Virus record (IMG/VR): IMGVR_UViG_3300028800_000089
Span: 1-64,000 of that record
Source: a virus
Length of the DNA stretch: 64,000 nucleotides
Direction: 5' to 3' (one strand)
Shown: positions 7,913 through 15,342 of the stretch, in pieces
Position numbering within the stretch: the first letter of the stretch is position 1
Layout of the letters: the number at the start of each line of letters is the position of its first letter
The notes under the pieces: model-generated
The model's input: the letters and a program-made list of their open reading frames with translations, nothing else
What the model was told of the DNA's origin: nothing
The model's database searches: none
Translations under genes and position numbers: made by a program

Positions 7913-8217
7913 TCCACACCCGTACCGGTGGCGGAAATAGGGAGTTCTACGAATCACTGGAGAGCTGCCTTGAGAACTATCCGGAGTACTTCGAGGATCA
8001 GACGCGCTCCCCAGATGGTCCATGGAATGAGGATCTCCGGAAGATCCCGGGATACGTCAAGGACGAGGACTCAGACTTCGATTGTACCTATGCAGACTTC
8101 TATTATACGCCACCAAAAGGCGTTGAAGAGGCTCTAGCAGCCCTCCCAATTTCAGTGCCCCCAGCAGAGCGCTGGCAGGCCGTATTCAAAGCCCTTGAAG
8201 CTTTACCACAAACGTGA
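7786..8217 (+). CDS. Hypothetical protein, 143 aa
   Basis: ATG at 7786 after GGTGAGGA; an alternative ATG at 7801 also fits. Acidic and Tyr/Pro-rich, with no motif I know. It overlaps the membrane-protein frame upstream by 127 bases. Unknown. Confidence 0.65.
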   Translation: MRLFAMLIGEDSNAQDLLKLLGINQGDIPRYRSCYWDGTYIIVHTRTGGGNREFYESLESCLENYPEYFEDQTRSPDGPWNEDLRKIPGYVKDEDSDFDCTYADFYYTPPKGVEEALAALPISVPPAERWQAVFKALEALPQT

Positions 8218-8225
8218 AGTACCCC

Positions 8226-8633
8226 ATGCCTGACGTCGAACAAGCCGCCAATATGGCAAACATCGGTAAGCAAGCTCTTATCGACCTTCTCAACAATCTG
8301 ACTCAAGCCAAGGACTTCGTCCTGGGGCAGGCACCCGATGTCTGTCAGCAGTACGTGGCCCTCGGTCGCTTCGAGTGTCTCGTACAATTCATCGTTGCTG
8401 TACTACTCGGTATTTTTGCTTGGCGCTTCCCATTGTATGTCGCCAGGAAGTACCACGAGAACCATACGCCACATAGTGCTGACGATATCGGCTACATAAT
8501 GTTGGGCTTATTCCCAACTATCGGCGCTATTATCGGAACCATTGTCCTTATGGGCTGTGCTTGGACATCGGCAGCTGCTTGGATTGCTCCGAAGATTTAT
8601 TTGATCCGTGCCATCTCTGAACTCATCAAGTAG
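8226..8633 (+). CDS. Two-span membrane protein, tandem copy 1
   Basis: 135 residues. The start at 8226, rather than the upstream GTG at 8214, is set by alignment with the next gene: both begin M(P/A)DVEQA and share KQAL.DLLNNLTQAKDF, PDVC.QYVALGRF and W.APK.YLI. Two transmembrane segments (about 50-70 and 88-112) are flanked by a conserved N-terminal helix and a conserved C-terminal APK.YLI..I.ELIK. The size and topology would suit a holin-like or envelope-acting protein, but I do not recognise the family. Confidence 0.75.
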   Translation: MPDVEQAANMANIGKQALIDLLNNLTQAKDFVLGQAPDVCQQYVALGRFECLVQFIVAVLLGIFAWRFPLYVARKYHENHTPHSADDIGYIMLGLFPTIGAIIGTIVLMGCAWTSAAAWIAPKIYLIRAISELIK

Positions 8634-8640
8634 GAATAAC

Positions 8641-9051
8641 ATGGCTGATGTCGAACAGGCCAGTAGTCTGGCCTCTCTGGGCAAGCAAGCGCTTGTCGAT
8701 TTGCTGAACAATTTGACTCAAGCCAAGGACTTTGCCGTGGGGCAGCTCCCCGATGTCTGTAACCAATATGTAGCCCTCGGGCGATTCTCCTGCGCCGCGA
8801 TGTTCGTGTGCTCGCTGCTACTGGTCCTGTCAGCGGTGCTGTACGTCCGATGGATCAATAGGACCTATAGCAAATTTGAGAAGAACCACGATAACTTCGA
8901 TTCAGACGGAATGGTGCTGGCTTACGTCATACCAACTGGTGCCATACTAGTGTTAGCCACTGTTCTATTTTGTGCCTCCATGAATAGCGTCTCCTCATGG
9001 GTAGCCCCAAAGGTCTACTTGATCAGTGAGATTAGAGAACTTATCAAGTAA
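8641..9051 (+). CDS. Two-span membrane protein, tandem copy 2
   Basis: 136 residues, AGGAA before the ATG. Paralogue of the gene at 8226: the N-terminal 50 residues are strongly conserved while the membrane segments and the loop between them have diverged. That pattern suggests the N-terminal helix makes a conserved contact while the membrane part is under different selection. Ends in a TAATG junction with the next gene. Confidence 0.75.
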   Translation: MADVEQASSLASLGKQALVDLLNNLTQAKDFAVGQLPDVCNQYVALGRFSCAAMFVCSLLLVLSAVLYVRWINRTYSKFEKNHDNFDSDGMVLAYVIPTGAILVLATVLFCASMNSVSSWVAPKVYLISEIRELIK

Positions 9052-9407
9052 TGGCACAGTTCAAGTGGGTCAAGAAAGACATTGCTGAGATCAAACGTAT
9101 CGGCGCTACTAAGAAGCGCACCAAGAAGCTGTTGAATCAGTATAAGCGCCAAGGATGGTGCGACGCCGATACGTGGAACCTGGACTCGACGCTGGCTCGA
9201 TTGATAGTACCACGGCTCAAGCGGTTCCGGGATACGACAAAGAGTCACCCCGGTACCACAAAAGAAGCCGAGTGGAACAAGATACTAGACAAGATGATTG
9301 AGGGCTTCGAATACGCGGCATCACCGGAGTATTTCGGTTATGACGGTAAACAACTCGATGAAGCCCTGTTGCTGTTCGCTAAATACTTCAGACACCTCTG
9401 GAGTTAA
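9051..9407 (+). CDS. Conserved-type phage hypothetical protein
   Basis: 118 residues. The sequence carries a pattern seen in many small phage proteins of unknown function: D-x-W-x-LD followed by a helix ending in P(R/K)L..FR, then EW..ILDKMI.GFEY. The N-terminus is Lys-rich. Coupled to the membrane pair upstream by TAATG. Confidence 0.7.
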   Translation: MAQFKWVKKDIAEIKRIGATKKRTKKLLNQYKRQGWCDADTWNLDSTLARLIVPRLKRFRDTTKSHPGTTKEAEWNKILDKMIEGFEYAASPEYFGYDGKQLDEALLLFAKYFRHLWS

Positions 9408-9418
9408 CTAGGAAACAC

Positions 9419-9745
9419 ATGAAATACATTGTCTTCATAACTAATGACGGACAATATAGCGATTTCGAAATGCGTAATCTCTGTGTAGCTGCAACTTCAA
9501 AAGCGGCGCAGCAGATGGTCGAGAAAATAGATACGTGGATAGCCAAGTTCAATGCTGTACGTTCAGAAAAGCGGCTGACATATCTTGATATGCTTAAGAT
9601 AGTAGGAGGCCCACCTGTTCCCATGTATCCAGACTCGGATGGGACAGACGGCACCAACGGCAATATGGCTAACGGAGCTGCCTGCGGATTTTATAGTTTT
9701 CACGCCGACATAATGCCGGTACCCGAGTACTTCGAGGACAACTAA
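9419..9745 (+). CDS. Hypothetical protein
   Basis: 108 residues, ribosome site AGGAAA. An N-terminal strand-helix unit (MKYIVFITN..) is followed by a Gly/Asn/Asp-rich stretch. No recognised motif. Confidence 0.65.
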   Translation: MKYIVFITNDGQYSDFEMRNLCVAATSKAAQQMVEKIDTWIAKFNAVRSEKRLTYLDMLKIVGGPPVPMYPDSDGTDGTNGNMANGAACGFYSFHADIMPVPEYFEDN

Positions 9746-9758
9746 CCAAGGAAACACC

Positions 9759-10013
9759 ATGAAAGACATCATTTCTTCGTTCACCGTTCTACTCATCGCC
9801 TGTGGCTGGCTCCATCTCAGCGGCCTCGCTGAGATGCCTGACATCGCCGCAAAGTGCGTTATGCTAACAATTTACGCCCATCTCGCCCTAGGGGCAGTGT
9901 ATATCGTCAGATTCGCCGTGACGCGGCCTGGACCGAAAAAGGTTAAGAAGGCTGTAGTCAAACCGATCGCACGCGAAGAGATCGAACATCACCTCAGCCT
10001 AGTCACGGACTAG
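9759..10013 (+). CDS. Two-span membrane protein
   Basis: 84 residues, AAGGAAA before the ATG. Hydrophobic segments at about 6-22 and 32-51 are followed by a basic, cytoplasm-like tail (GPKKVKKAVVK). Not obviously related to the pair at 8226/8641. Confidence 0.65.
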   Translation: MKDIISSFTVLLIACGWLHLSGLAEMPDIAAKCVMLTIYAHLALGAVYIVRFAVTRPGPKKVKKAVVKPIAREEIEHHLSLVTD

Positions 10014-10023
10014 AAAGAACAAT

Positions 10024-10425
10024 ATGGACCGTAAACAAGCTCGCAGCATAGCATACATAGTAACCGCGTATGCAGAGGGTGAGAAGATAGAGTGCCGCGA
10101 CAGAGGCACTTCTGAAGAATGGATGGATGCTACATCACCAAACTTCGATTTCTACAGAACCGAGTACCGCATTAAGCCCAAAGAGGTGTACCGCCCCTGG
10201 ACCTTCGATGAGGTTCCCATTGGCGCGAAGGTACGCACCAAGCCCGGTGCTGGTAGTAGCTATTCGATGTACCGTGGAGTCATCACTGGTGTGAAGATAG
10301 AAGCCGGCACCGGTGTGCTCTTCGTCTCCATTGGTGGTCACAGCCGCGTCGATGTCCAATCGCTACTGGACAACTGGATCGGTGACAACGAGAGCAGTGG
10401 CGATGTCTGTGGTAAACTTGTCTAA
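10024..10425 (+). CDS. Hypothetical protein with YRIKP module
   Basis: 133 residues. The N-terminal half has the pattern W.D...P.FDFY..EYRIKP, frequent in small phage proteins of unknown function. The C-terminal half (about 60-120) is beta-rich and looks like a small barrel. Confidence 0.65.
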   Translation: MDRKQARSIAYIVTAYAEGEKIECRDRGTSEEWMDATSPNFDFYRTEYRIKPKEVYRPWTFDEVPIGAKVRTKPGAGSSYSMYRGVITGVKIEAGTGVLFVSIGGHSRVDVQSLLDNWIGDNESSGDVCGKLV

Positions 10426-10638
10426 ATGGGTGATGAGTTAGAGGAACTCGAAAGGGAGTTCGAAGAGTTTGAAAAGCGGTTTACCGCTATTGAGAAGGAC
10501 CTGAAACGGTCCAGAGAAGTCATCACCACATTGGTGCTGCGTAATGCACATGAAAAAGAACGACTAGACGCCGAGGAAGCCGACCGTAGACACCTAGCCA
10601 TGCTGGAGTCGCATGGCATAGAAATAAAGGCTGACTAA
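10426..10638 (+). CDS. Small coiled-coil protein
   Basis: 70 residues starting directly after the previous stop. Almost entirely Glu/Lys/Arg/Leu with heptad periodicity from residue 3 to 60, so a helical coiled coil is very likely. No other feature. Confidence 0.65.
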   Translation: MGDELEELEREFEEFEKRFTAIEKDLKRSREVITTLVLRNAHEKERLDAEEADRRHLAMLESHGIEIKAD

Positions 10639-10961
10639 TGGGGATGTACGACAATCTATGGTGCCGCAGGATTCTGCCTGACGGCCTGGACGGTAAAGAC
10701 TATACATTCCAGACCAAGAGCCTGGAATGTAACCTGTGGCAGTACGAAATTCTGGATAACGGTACGTTGGTTAGACACGATTTAAACGATGAAAGCTCTC
10801 AAGGTAGCTCCCGGAAATACCGAGTTATAGACCACCACGGATACGTCCTGTTCTATCACGGTGTCCGCAAGGGCATCGACATCGAATGGCACGAGTACAG
10901 TGCCAAGTTCACGGATGGTTATCTCGTAGAGATAACTGCCAAGCCAGTCAATACCTATTAA
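10638..10961 (+). CDS. MGMYD-type phage hypothetical protein
   Basis: 107 residues, TAATG junction with the coiled-coil gene. The start MGMYDNLWC and the beta-rich body with a Gln-Thr-Lys turn resemble a family of small phage proteins found widely and of unknown function. Confidence 0.7.
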   Translation: MGMYDNLWCRRILPDGLDGKDYTFQTKSLECNLWQYEILDNGTLVRHDLNDESSQGSSRKYRVIDHHGYVLFYHGVRKGIDIEWHEYSAKFTDGYLVEITAKPVNTY

Positions 10962-10969
10962 GGAGTCCG

Positions 10970-11089
10970 ATGCGATTACCGAACCTCTACCTCTTTTCTG
11001 CGGCGCTATGTCTAGGCATTGTCATCACGCTATGCGTGATGCAGTACTACCACTGCGCGCCGTGGCATATCTACGGTCAGTACCGCTGA
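10970..11089 (+). CDS. Tiny membrane peptide
   Basis: 39 residues with AGGAG four bases before the ATG at 10970. One hydrophobic span (about residues 5-24) rich in Leu, Cys and Ile, then a short Tyr/His-rich tail. The strong ribosome site supports it as a real gene despite its size. Confidence 0.6.
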   Translation: MRLPNLYLFSAALCLGIVITLCVMQYYHCAPWHIYGQYR

Positions 11090-11125
11090 CCTTTCCGTCT
11101 CACCATTCACTCCCCAAGGAACTCC

Positions 11126-11362
11126 ATGTCCGTTCATGCCTCTCCTCCTGGTCAAGCTCACGCTAACCGCCGTGCTCGTGCAACCGAGAACGCCAAGATC
11201 AACGCCGTAGGCGCCTCTGCGCGCCGTGAGCTGACTCCGAAGGAGTTTAGCGTCCGTAACAAGCATTTCCAGAAAGCAAAGCTGGGAAGCAAGGAAGCCA
11301 GGGACGCCATGGCCAAAGTCGCCCCGCTCACCGCTAAGGAACTTCGTCAAATCCCTGTTTGA
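11126..11362 (+). CDS. Small basic protein
   Basis: 78 residues, AAGGA before the ATG. Rich in Ala, Arg and Lys, polar throughout, with helix-forming repeats. This fits a DNA- or RNA-binding accessory protein, but there is no motif to prove it. Confidence 0.65.
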   Translation: MSVHASPPGQAHANRRARATENAKINAVGASARRELTPKEFSVRNKHFQKAKLGSKEARDAMAKVAPLTAKELRQIPV

Positions 11363-11368
11363 GGTATA

Positions 11369-11737
11369 ATGAAGATCAATGTCATCGCTGCTCAATTAAT
11401 CGAGAACTGTCGAAAGCCTGGCGCTGTCCTACTTCTGGCTGACAGACTCAGACAGGAGCACGGCGAGAAGGAACCGGTAGCTGACTCGGTACTACAATGC
11501 CGGGTCAAGCTACTGCGCCCGAATCCAGACATTTGTATTCGTGATAACCTCTATCCGGCTACCCTGGAGTTCGTTTTGAATCTCCTACTAGCGGACAGAC
11601 CGGTTTCCGATCAGAATATGCAGGCGTATGTCATGGACCTCAACGGTGGACATACCCTGTATCTGAGGCTCTTTTCTAACTACGCCGAGAGACTACACAG
11701 CTTTCTTGATCACGGCATCGTGATCGAGGAGTCCTGA
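11369..11737 (+). CDS. Hypothetical protein, 122 aa
   Basis: ATG at 11369 after GAGGTA. Leu-rich helical N-terminus, mixed C-terminus. No motif recognised. Confidence 0.65.
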   Translation: MKINVIAAQLIENCRKPGAVLLLADRLRQEHGEKEPVADSVLQCRVKLLRPNPDICIRDNLYPATLEFVLNLLLADRPVSDQNMQAYVMDLNGGHTLYLRLFSNYAERLHSFLDHGIVIEES

Positions 11738-11748
11738 ATAACTCGGAT

Positions 11749-12147
11749 TTGGGTCGATGCCTTGACATCGCGGTGCGTGAATTTGATCGGCACCGTGCCG
11801 ATACCTTCAAGCACTGGAGCTTTATCTTCCAAAAGGGCAAGCTACTGGAGTGGGGGCAGAACCGACTCGGGGATCCAACCGGGTTGAACAAGTTCGGGTA
11901 CCGTAACGAACGACACTCCATTCACGCTGAAGCCATGGCCTACCGTAAAGCGCGGGGACTCCTGGATCGTAGGCGTGAATGGGTATGTGTTAATGTCCGT
12001 TTGGGCTCAAAAAAGGAACCACGGGAGTCGTGCCCGTGTTCTCTGTGCCAGCACTACCTTTACTCCCTTGGTGGTCACGATTTCTGGTATACCACTGACT
12101 CGGGTTGGTTCAAACGCCTTGACACAAGAATAAGTAAAACGAAATGA
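11749..12147 (+). CDS. Cytidine deaminase-fold protein
   Basis: 132 residues; the TTG start at 11749 is uncertain because the nearest purine-rich site is far. IHAEAMAYRKA (about residues 56-66) followed by CPCSLCQHYL (about 95-104) gives the HAE...PCxxC zinc and proton-shuttle signature of the cytidine/deoxycytidylate deaminase superfamily. The order and spacing fit a minimal deaminase fold. The substrate could be a nucleotide, a base in nucleic acid, or another molecule. A second, classical dCMP deaminase lies at 62892, so this copy may do something different. Confidence 0.7.
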   Translation: MGRCLDIAVREFDRHRADTFKHWSFIFQKGKLLEWGQNRLGDPTGLNKFGYRNERHSIHAEAMAYRKARGLLDRRREWVCVNVRLGSKKEPRESCPCSLCQHYLYSLGGHDFWYTTDSGWFKRLDTRISKTK

Positions 12148-12395
12148 AGTTCTCTAACGATTCCGGGCATCTCTATCAATGCCCGGAGTGCAAGAAGAAG
12201 ATTATTTCGATGTACCGACACGACTACGTAGACTGTGGCTGCCCTAACCATGCAATGATTGACGGTGGCTCAGCATACGAGCGTTGCGGTTGGAAAAATT
12301 CGCCTCCAGTACTGATCAAGTTGAATCCGCGTATCGCCGTTAGAAAAGCCGCATACACCACCAGAAAAGCCCTTCAGGGCTTCTTCAAGGACTAA
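12144..12395 (+). CDS. Zinc-binding protein with basic tail
   Basis: 83 residues, ATGA overlap with the deaminase-like gene. CPEC and CGCPNH plus a later ERCGW could form a zinc ribbon in the N-terminal half; the C-terminal half is basic (RIAVRKAAYTTRKAL). Likely nucleic-acid contact. Confidence 0.6.
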   Translation: MKFSNDSGHLYQCPECKKKIISMYRHDYVDCGCPNHAMIDGGSAYERCGWKNSPPVLIKLNPRIAVRKAAYTTRKALQGFFKD

Positions 12396-12396
12396 C

Positions 12397-12570
12397 ATGT
12401 CAAAATACCCACCGAAGAAGGATAACCCCGGTGTCGTCGTTACGTCGATGCCGCCATCGGCGCGAGAGGCCCATAAGCGCATGAGGAACGCCCTCAAGCT
12501 CTCCGGCAAGCTCTCCCTGAAGGAAGTCACCAGAATCCGGCGTGACCGCCGCGACATGGGACGTGTGTGA
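12397..12570 (+). CDS. Small basic peptide
   Basis: 57 residues starting right after the previous stop, CAAGGA site. Lys/Arg-rich, with a predicted helix in the C-terminal half (VTRIRRDRRD). Resembles small nucleic-acid-binding phage peptides; no family known. Confidence 0.5.
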   Translation: MSKYPPKKDNPGVVVTSMPPSAREAHKRMRNALKLSGKLSLKEVTRIRRDRRDMGRV

Positions 12571-12754
12571 ACACAGTATTCTGGATCAGTTGGAGCCGAT
12601 AGGAGACGTTTACGACTTGCTAGTTAAAGCCGAGAAGATCCTGCGAAAACACCCCAACGAAGCCAAGTACTTGGGGCTCAAAGTATCTTCGCTGAGAGCC
12701 GATATACTTAAGCCTGCAAAGGCTATTAAGGAGGCATTCGAGAAGAGATTTTAA
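12563..12754 (+). CDS. Small helical hypothetical protein
   Basis: 63 residues from a GTG at 12563 that overlaps the stop of the previous gene; another GTG at 12542 would add seven residues. Helical, Lys/Leu/Glu-rich. Start uncertain, function unknown. Confidence 0.55.
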   Translation: MCEHSILDQLEPIGDVYDLLVKAEKILRKHPNEAKYLGLKVSSLRADILKPAKAIKEAFEKRF

Positions 12755-12779
12755 TCCACTGCAAACACAAAGGAAACCA

Positions 12780-13286
12780 ATGAGACACACTGTAATCACG
12801 GAAGTTGCTCCGGCGCTTGTCGCCCATATCAACTCCGAACTGAACGAAGACATCGACGCAAACTTCACAACTGCACCGGCTCCCTTCCCCATGGACCCAC
12901 CTTTTACCAAGGAGGAATGGGATATGGCTCGGGAGTATACCAAGGAGATCACGAGGGTTGGGCAGCTGATGCCCTACATCAAGTCCCTTGATATCACGGT
13001 TCCACTGAGCAATCCCTCAGGGGAGTGGGATATCATTGCTGGTTTGATGGGAGCCTTCTTCTCCAGGACGAGGGGGCCTGGGTACCATGATGGTATCCCG
13101 ACGCCACTGAGTGCCAAGAACATGAACAAGGCCAATGCCTCAGTTGATGGGCGTGTCCTGTTCATTCTGTCGCAGTGCATCTCTGATGCGCTAGTCAACA
13201 GTGGTACACAGAGATACATCGGTGGTTACATCGGTGATCCCTATGATGTCGCAGACAATATCCGTCGATGGATGAAGTCACTCTGA
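12780..13286 (+). CDS. Hypothetical protein, 168 aa
   Basis: AAAGGAAA before the ATG. Three parts can be seen: a helical N-terminus, a central Gly/Pro-rich stretch (FFSRTRGPGYHDG) and a C-terminal Gly/Tyr/Asp-rich segment. No recognised domain. Confidence 0.7.
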   Translation: MRHTVITEVAPALVAHINSELNEDIDANFTTAPAPFPMDPPFTKEEWDMAREYTKEITRVGQLMPYIKSLDITVPLSNPSGEWDIIAGLMGAFFSRTRGPGYHDGIPTPLSAKNMNKANASVDGRVLFILSQCISDALVNSGTQRYIGGYIGDPYDVADNIRRWMKSL

Positions 13287-13296
13287 AGGAGTAGCC

Positions 13297-13632
13297 GTGG
13301 CTGAGATCAAGAAGCGTACGGGGCACAGCCCCGACGTCACCGAACGCAACAAGGCCAGACACAAGGAGCGCGAAAAGCGCAAGATGGCGTCTGGCCGCAA
13401 AGCCAAAGGAGGGCACCCCACGGTGACTTTCAAGGCTAACGTCGAGGCTGAGGACCAGCACCGACGGAGACAGCTCGATGCGAAGAATTACCGGAAGTAC
13501 TGCACGATGCCGCCCCACTTGGTGCCCAAGAGCCTGAAAAAGCGGCTACGGGGCAAGGACTGGTTCGTACACCAGTCTATCAAAGAAAAGCTGAAGGAGG
13601 CTCACGAAGAGCCTGCTGCGGCCCAAGTCTAG
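13297..13632 (+). CDS. Highly basic protein
   Basis: 111 residues from a GTG after AAGGAG. Very rich in Lys, Arg and His (for example NKARHKEREKRK), with an Ala/Glu-rich end. Probably binds nucleic acid. The stop codon lies inside an inverted repeat, CTAGACGA at 13629-13636 with TCGTCTAG at 13659-13666. Confidence 0.65.
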   Translation: MAEIKKRTGHSPDVTERNKARHKEREKRKMASGRKAKGGHPTVTFKANVEAEDQHRRRQLDAKNYRKYCTMPPHLVPKSLKKRLRGKDWFVHQSIKEKLKEAHEEPAAAQV

Positions 13633-13666
13633 ACGAATTATCCGTAGAACAAGGAACATCGTCTAG
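13629..13666 (+). promoter_or_regulatory. Inverted repeat spanning stop codon and intergenic gap
   Basis: CTAGACGA and its exact complement TCGTCTAG are separated by 22 bases, with an AAGGAA purine site in the loop. As RNA this could fold into an 8-bp hairpin and influence translation of the next gene. No T-run follows, so it is not a classical terminator. Confidence 0.4.
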
Positions 13667-13672
13667 GGGCTA

Positions 13673-14293
13673 GTGTTGTCAAGCAATGAGGTGAATAGAA
13701 CCATTCACAATCTAATTGCTACTGCTCTCTTCGATGAGCGTGTACCAGCTAAGCTGCTGCATCTCTTCGGAGGAGTACCGGTACAGGATTGCGGCATCGT
13801 CTGTCAGATGGAGAAGTTAGCGACGATTAAAGGCGACATTCTGGGTTCCGTGGTATTGAACAAGTGTAACATGCCGGCGTTCAAAGCGGCACGTACCGTG
13901 TTCAACATAATAGCCATAGATCTTGTCAATCGGATCCTCCGCATTGTCAAGTACGTCACGAAGTACCGCAAGGGACATAATGACGCAGGCTATTTTCACA
14001 GAGAGTTCAAGCTTGCACGACTTGTACTCAGTATTGATAGAAGACATAACTGGCTCAGCCAGATGACTGTCGAGAGATTATGTGCCGCTGTAAATGGCCT
14101 GAACACGTACTGTTCGGAAGCTTCTTTGCAGCGATCTCACACTTCGGAACTCTTAAATGATTTCCGGAGTCACGTTCGCAACCGCCCCAGGCGGAAGATA
14201 TACAAAGCACATGAACAACAGCAGCATACTCACGTTCGAACTCCCGCAGGTCAGCAAAGACTGCAAGCCGGAATTCACCGCCAAGCGAGCTGA
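13673..14293 (+). CDS. Hypothetical helical protein with long 3' overlap
   Basis: Frame of 206 codons from GTG 13673 or TTG 13676, near AGGGG. The first 160 residues are a credible helical protein rich in Arg/Lys/Leu. The last 45 codons overlap the next gene by 137 bases and are Arg/Gln/His-rich, as expected of shadow sequence, so the functional end is unclear. The overlap may be genuine or reflect a lost stop. Confidence 0.55.
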   Translation: MLSSNEVNRTIHNLIATALFDERVPAKLLHLFGGVPVQDCGIVCQMEKLATIKGDILGSVVLNKCNMPAFKAARTVFNIIAIDLVNRILRIVKYVTKYRKGHNDAGYFHREFKLARLVLSIDRRHNWLSQMTVERLCAAVNGLNTYCSEASLQRSHTSELLNDFRSHVRNRPRRKIYKAHEQQQHTHVRTPAGQQRLQAGIHRQAS

Positions 14294-14915
14294 GATCGTC
14301 GGCGGATTGATCACGAAAGCCATAAAGGAGCCGGATACCAAGTATGGTTTCCTTCTCCGGAATGGCGGTCAGGTCAAGGTGATTCTGGGTTTGAGCGGAC
14401 ACACGATCACGAAGGGATGTGGCCCCGAGGGGCTCCCTGAGGATCCCTATGAGCGGTCAAAGATTTGGTCCCAAGCTGCGAGAGATATGATCAGGGAGAT
14501 GAACCTCCTGGTCCGCTATGGCCGTTGGGCGGCGGAAGTCGATCGTATCGAAACCATTACTGCTACAGACGAAAGGGAGAAGGCTACCGTGAAGCTGATG
14601 CAGCTCCATGGCACTGAGATCCCGGGGACCAGCTCTGGTGCGTTGCACCGCGTCATCGGTCGTTGTTTCAACATCAAGAAGTACTCTGAGATCCACGAGA
14701 AGCTGCTGAGTGAGTATAAGCGGCTTACCGTAACTGAGGCCCCAGCCGAGAAGGCGGAGGCTATTCAGGAGAAGCGTATCGATATCGTCACGGACCCCAC
14801 AGAGACGCCTGCTATCGCTATCCCGATGGAAGTTCAAGATGAACTGCTGGTAGCCCTCGAAGGTGCTGCCAGCGTGGCCTCCTTCTCGGGTACGACCGAG
14901 GAAGAGACCAAGTAA
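14157..14915 (+). CDS. Hypothetical protein, 252 aa
   Basis: ATG at 14157 has GGAA at a fair distance; an ATG at 14211 is the alternative. Residues 20-200 are mixed helix/strand with conserved-looking Gly and charged residues; the C-terminal 60 are Glu/Ala/Thr-rich and probably flexible. No known domain. Its stop is followed 11 bases later by the giant hairpin at 14926. Confidence 0.7.
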   Translation: MISGVTFATAPGGRYTKHMNNSSILTFELPQVSKDCKPEFTAKRAEIVGGLITKAIKEPDTKYGFLLRNGGQVKVILGLSGHTITKGCGPEGLPEDPYERSKIWSQAARDMIREMNLLVRYGRWAAEVDRIETITATDEREKATVKLMQLHGTEIPGTSSGALHRVIGRCFNIKKYSEIHEKLLSEYKRLTVTEAPAEKAEAIQEKRIDIVTDPTETPAIAIPMEVQDELLVALEGAASVASFSGTTEEETK

Positions 14916-14925
14916 GCTAGCCGCA

Positions 14926-15006
14926 AGGCTGCTCCAGATCACTCGATACGGTATTGCGGCCCCTGGCCGTGGTACTGTGTCCTGTGGTTTGGAGCAGCCT
15001 CTTTTT
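14926..15006 (+). terminator. 75-base near-perfect hairpin with U-tail (terminator or structured RNA)
   Basis: Bases 14926-14942 pair with 14984-15000 (17 pairs, two G-U). After a symmetric 2x2 internal loop (TC/CT), 14945-14961 pair with 14965-14981 (17 pairs, five G-U), leaving the 3-base loop CCT at 14962-14964. The structure is followed by CTTTTT. The T-run fits an intrinsic terminator, but 34 base pairs is far longer than needed. The G-U pairs mean the fold is better as + strand RNA than as a DNA palindrome. It may be a terminator, an RNase III substrate or a stable small RNA. Confidence 0.8.
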
Positions 15007-15042
15007 ACTAGGACGTACTACGATGCGCTTTATTTTTTAGCT

Positions 15043-15342
15043 ATGACCAAAATCGTCAAAGACGGCATCTACTTAGATCCCGATCTATATATTCAGCTTG
15101 GATCACCGGGAATGATTAACTTCTTTGGTCACGTCAGAGACCTCTTGTTGGTCCCTAGCGTTGGACACCGGGTGACACAACGGAATAACAAACCATTTCT
15201 CAGCACATCAGTTGCTGAACGCAAACTCATTAGGCCAGGTACTTATGAGGCTAAAATAGTCCATTTGTTTACCTGTGATGCCTATGTCATTGAAGGAGCA
15301 GCTATCCCGTACTCGGAGTCAGTAGATGAACGCTTTAAGTGA
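15043..15342 (+). CDS. Hypothetical protein, 99 aa
   Basis: First ATG downstream of the giant hairpin, at 15043. It lacks a good ribosome site, while a better AGGA-spaced ATG at 15023 opens only a five-codon frame (MRFIF). The frame continues upstream through the hairpin, which is unlikely to be coding. Beta-rich sequence, unknown family. Confidence 0.6.
   Translation: MTKIVKDGIYLDPDLYIQLGSPGMINFFGHVRDLLLVPSVGHRVTQRNNKPFLSTSVAERKLIRPGTYEAKIVHLFTCDAYVIEGAAIPYSESVDERFK

Noticed and set aside
14926-15000. A tRNA gene (75 bases with complementary ends)
   Set aside because: The ends pair and the length fits, but there is no TTCRA T-loop, no D-arm and no anticodon arm; the whole stretch folds as one long hairpin instead.
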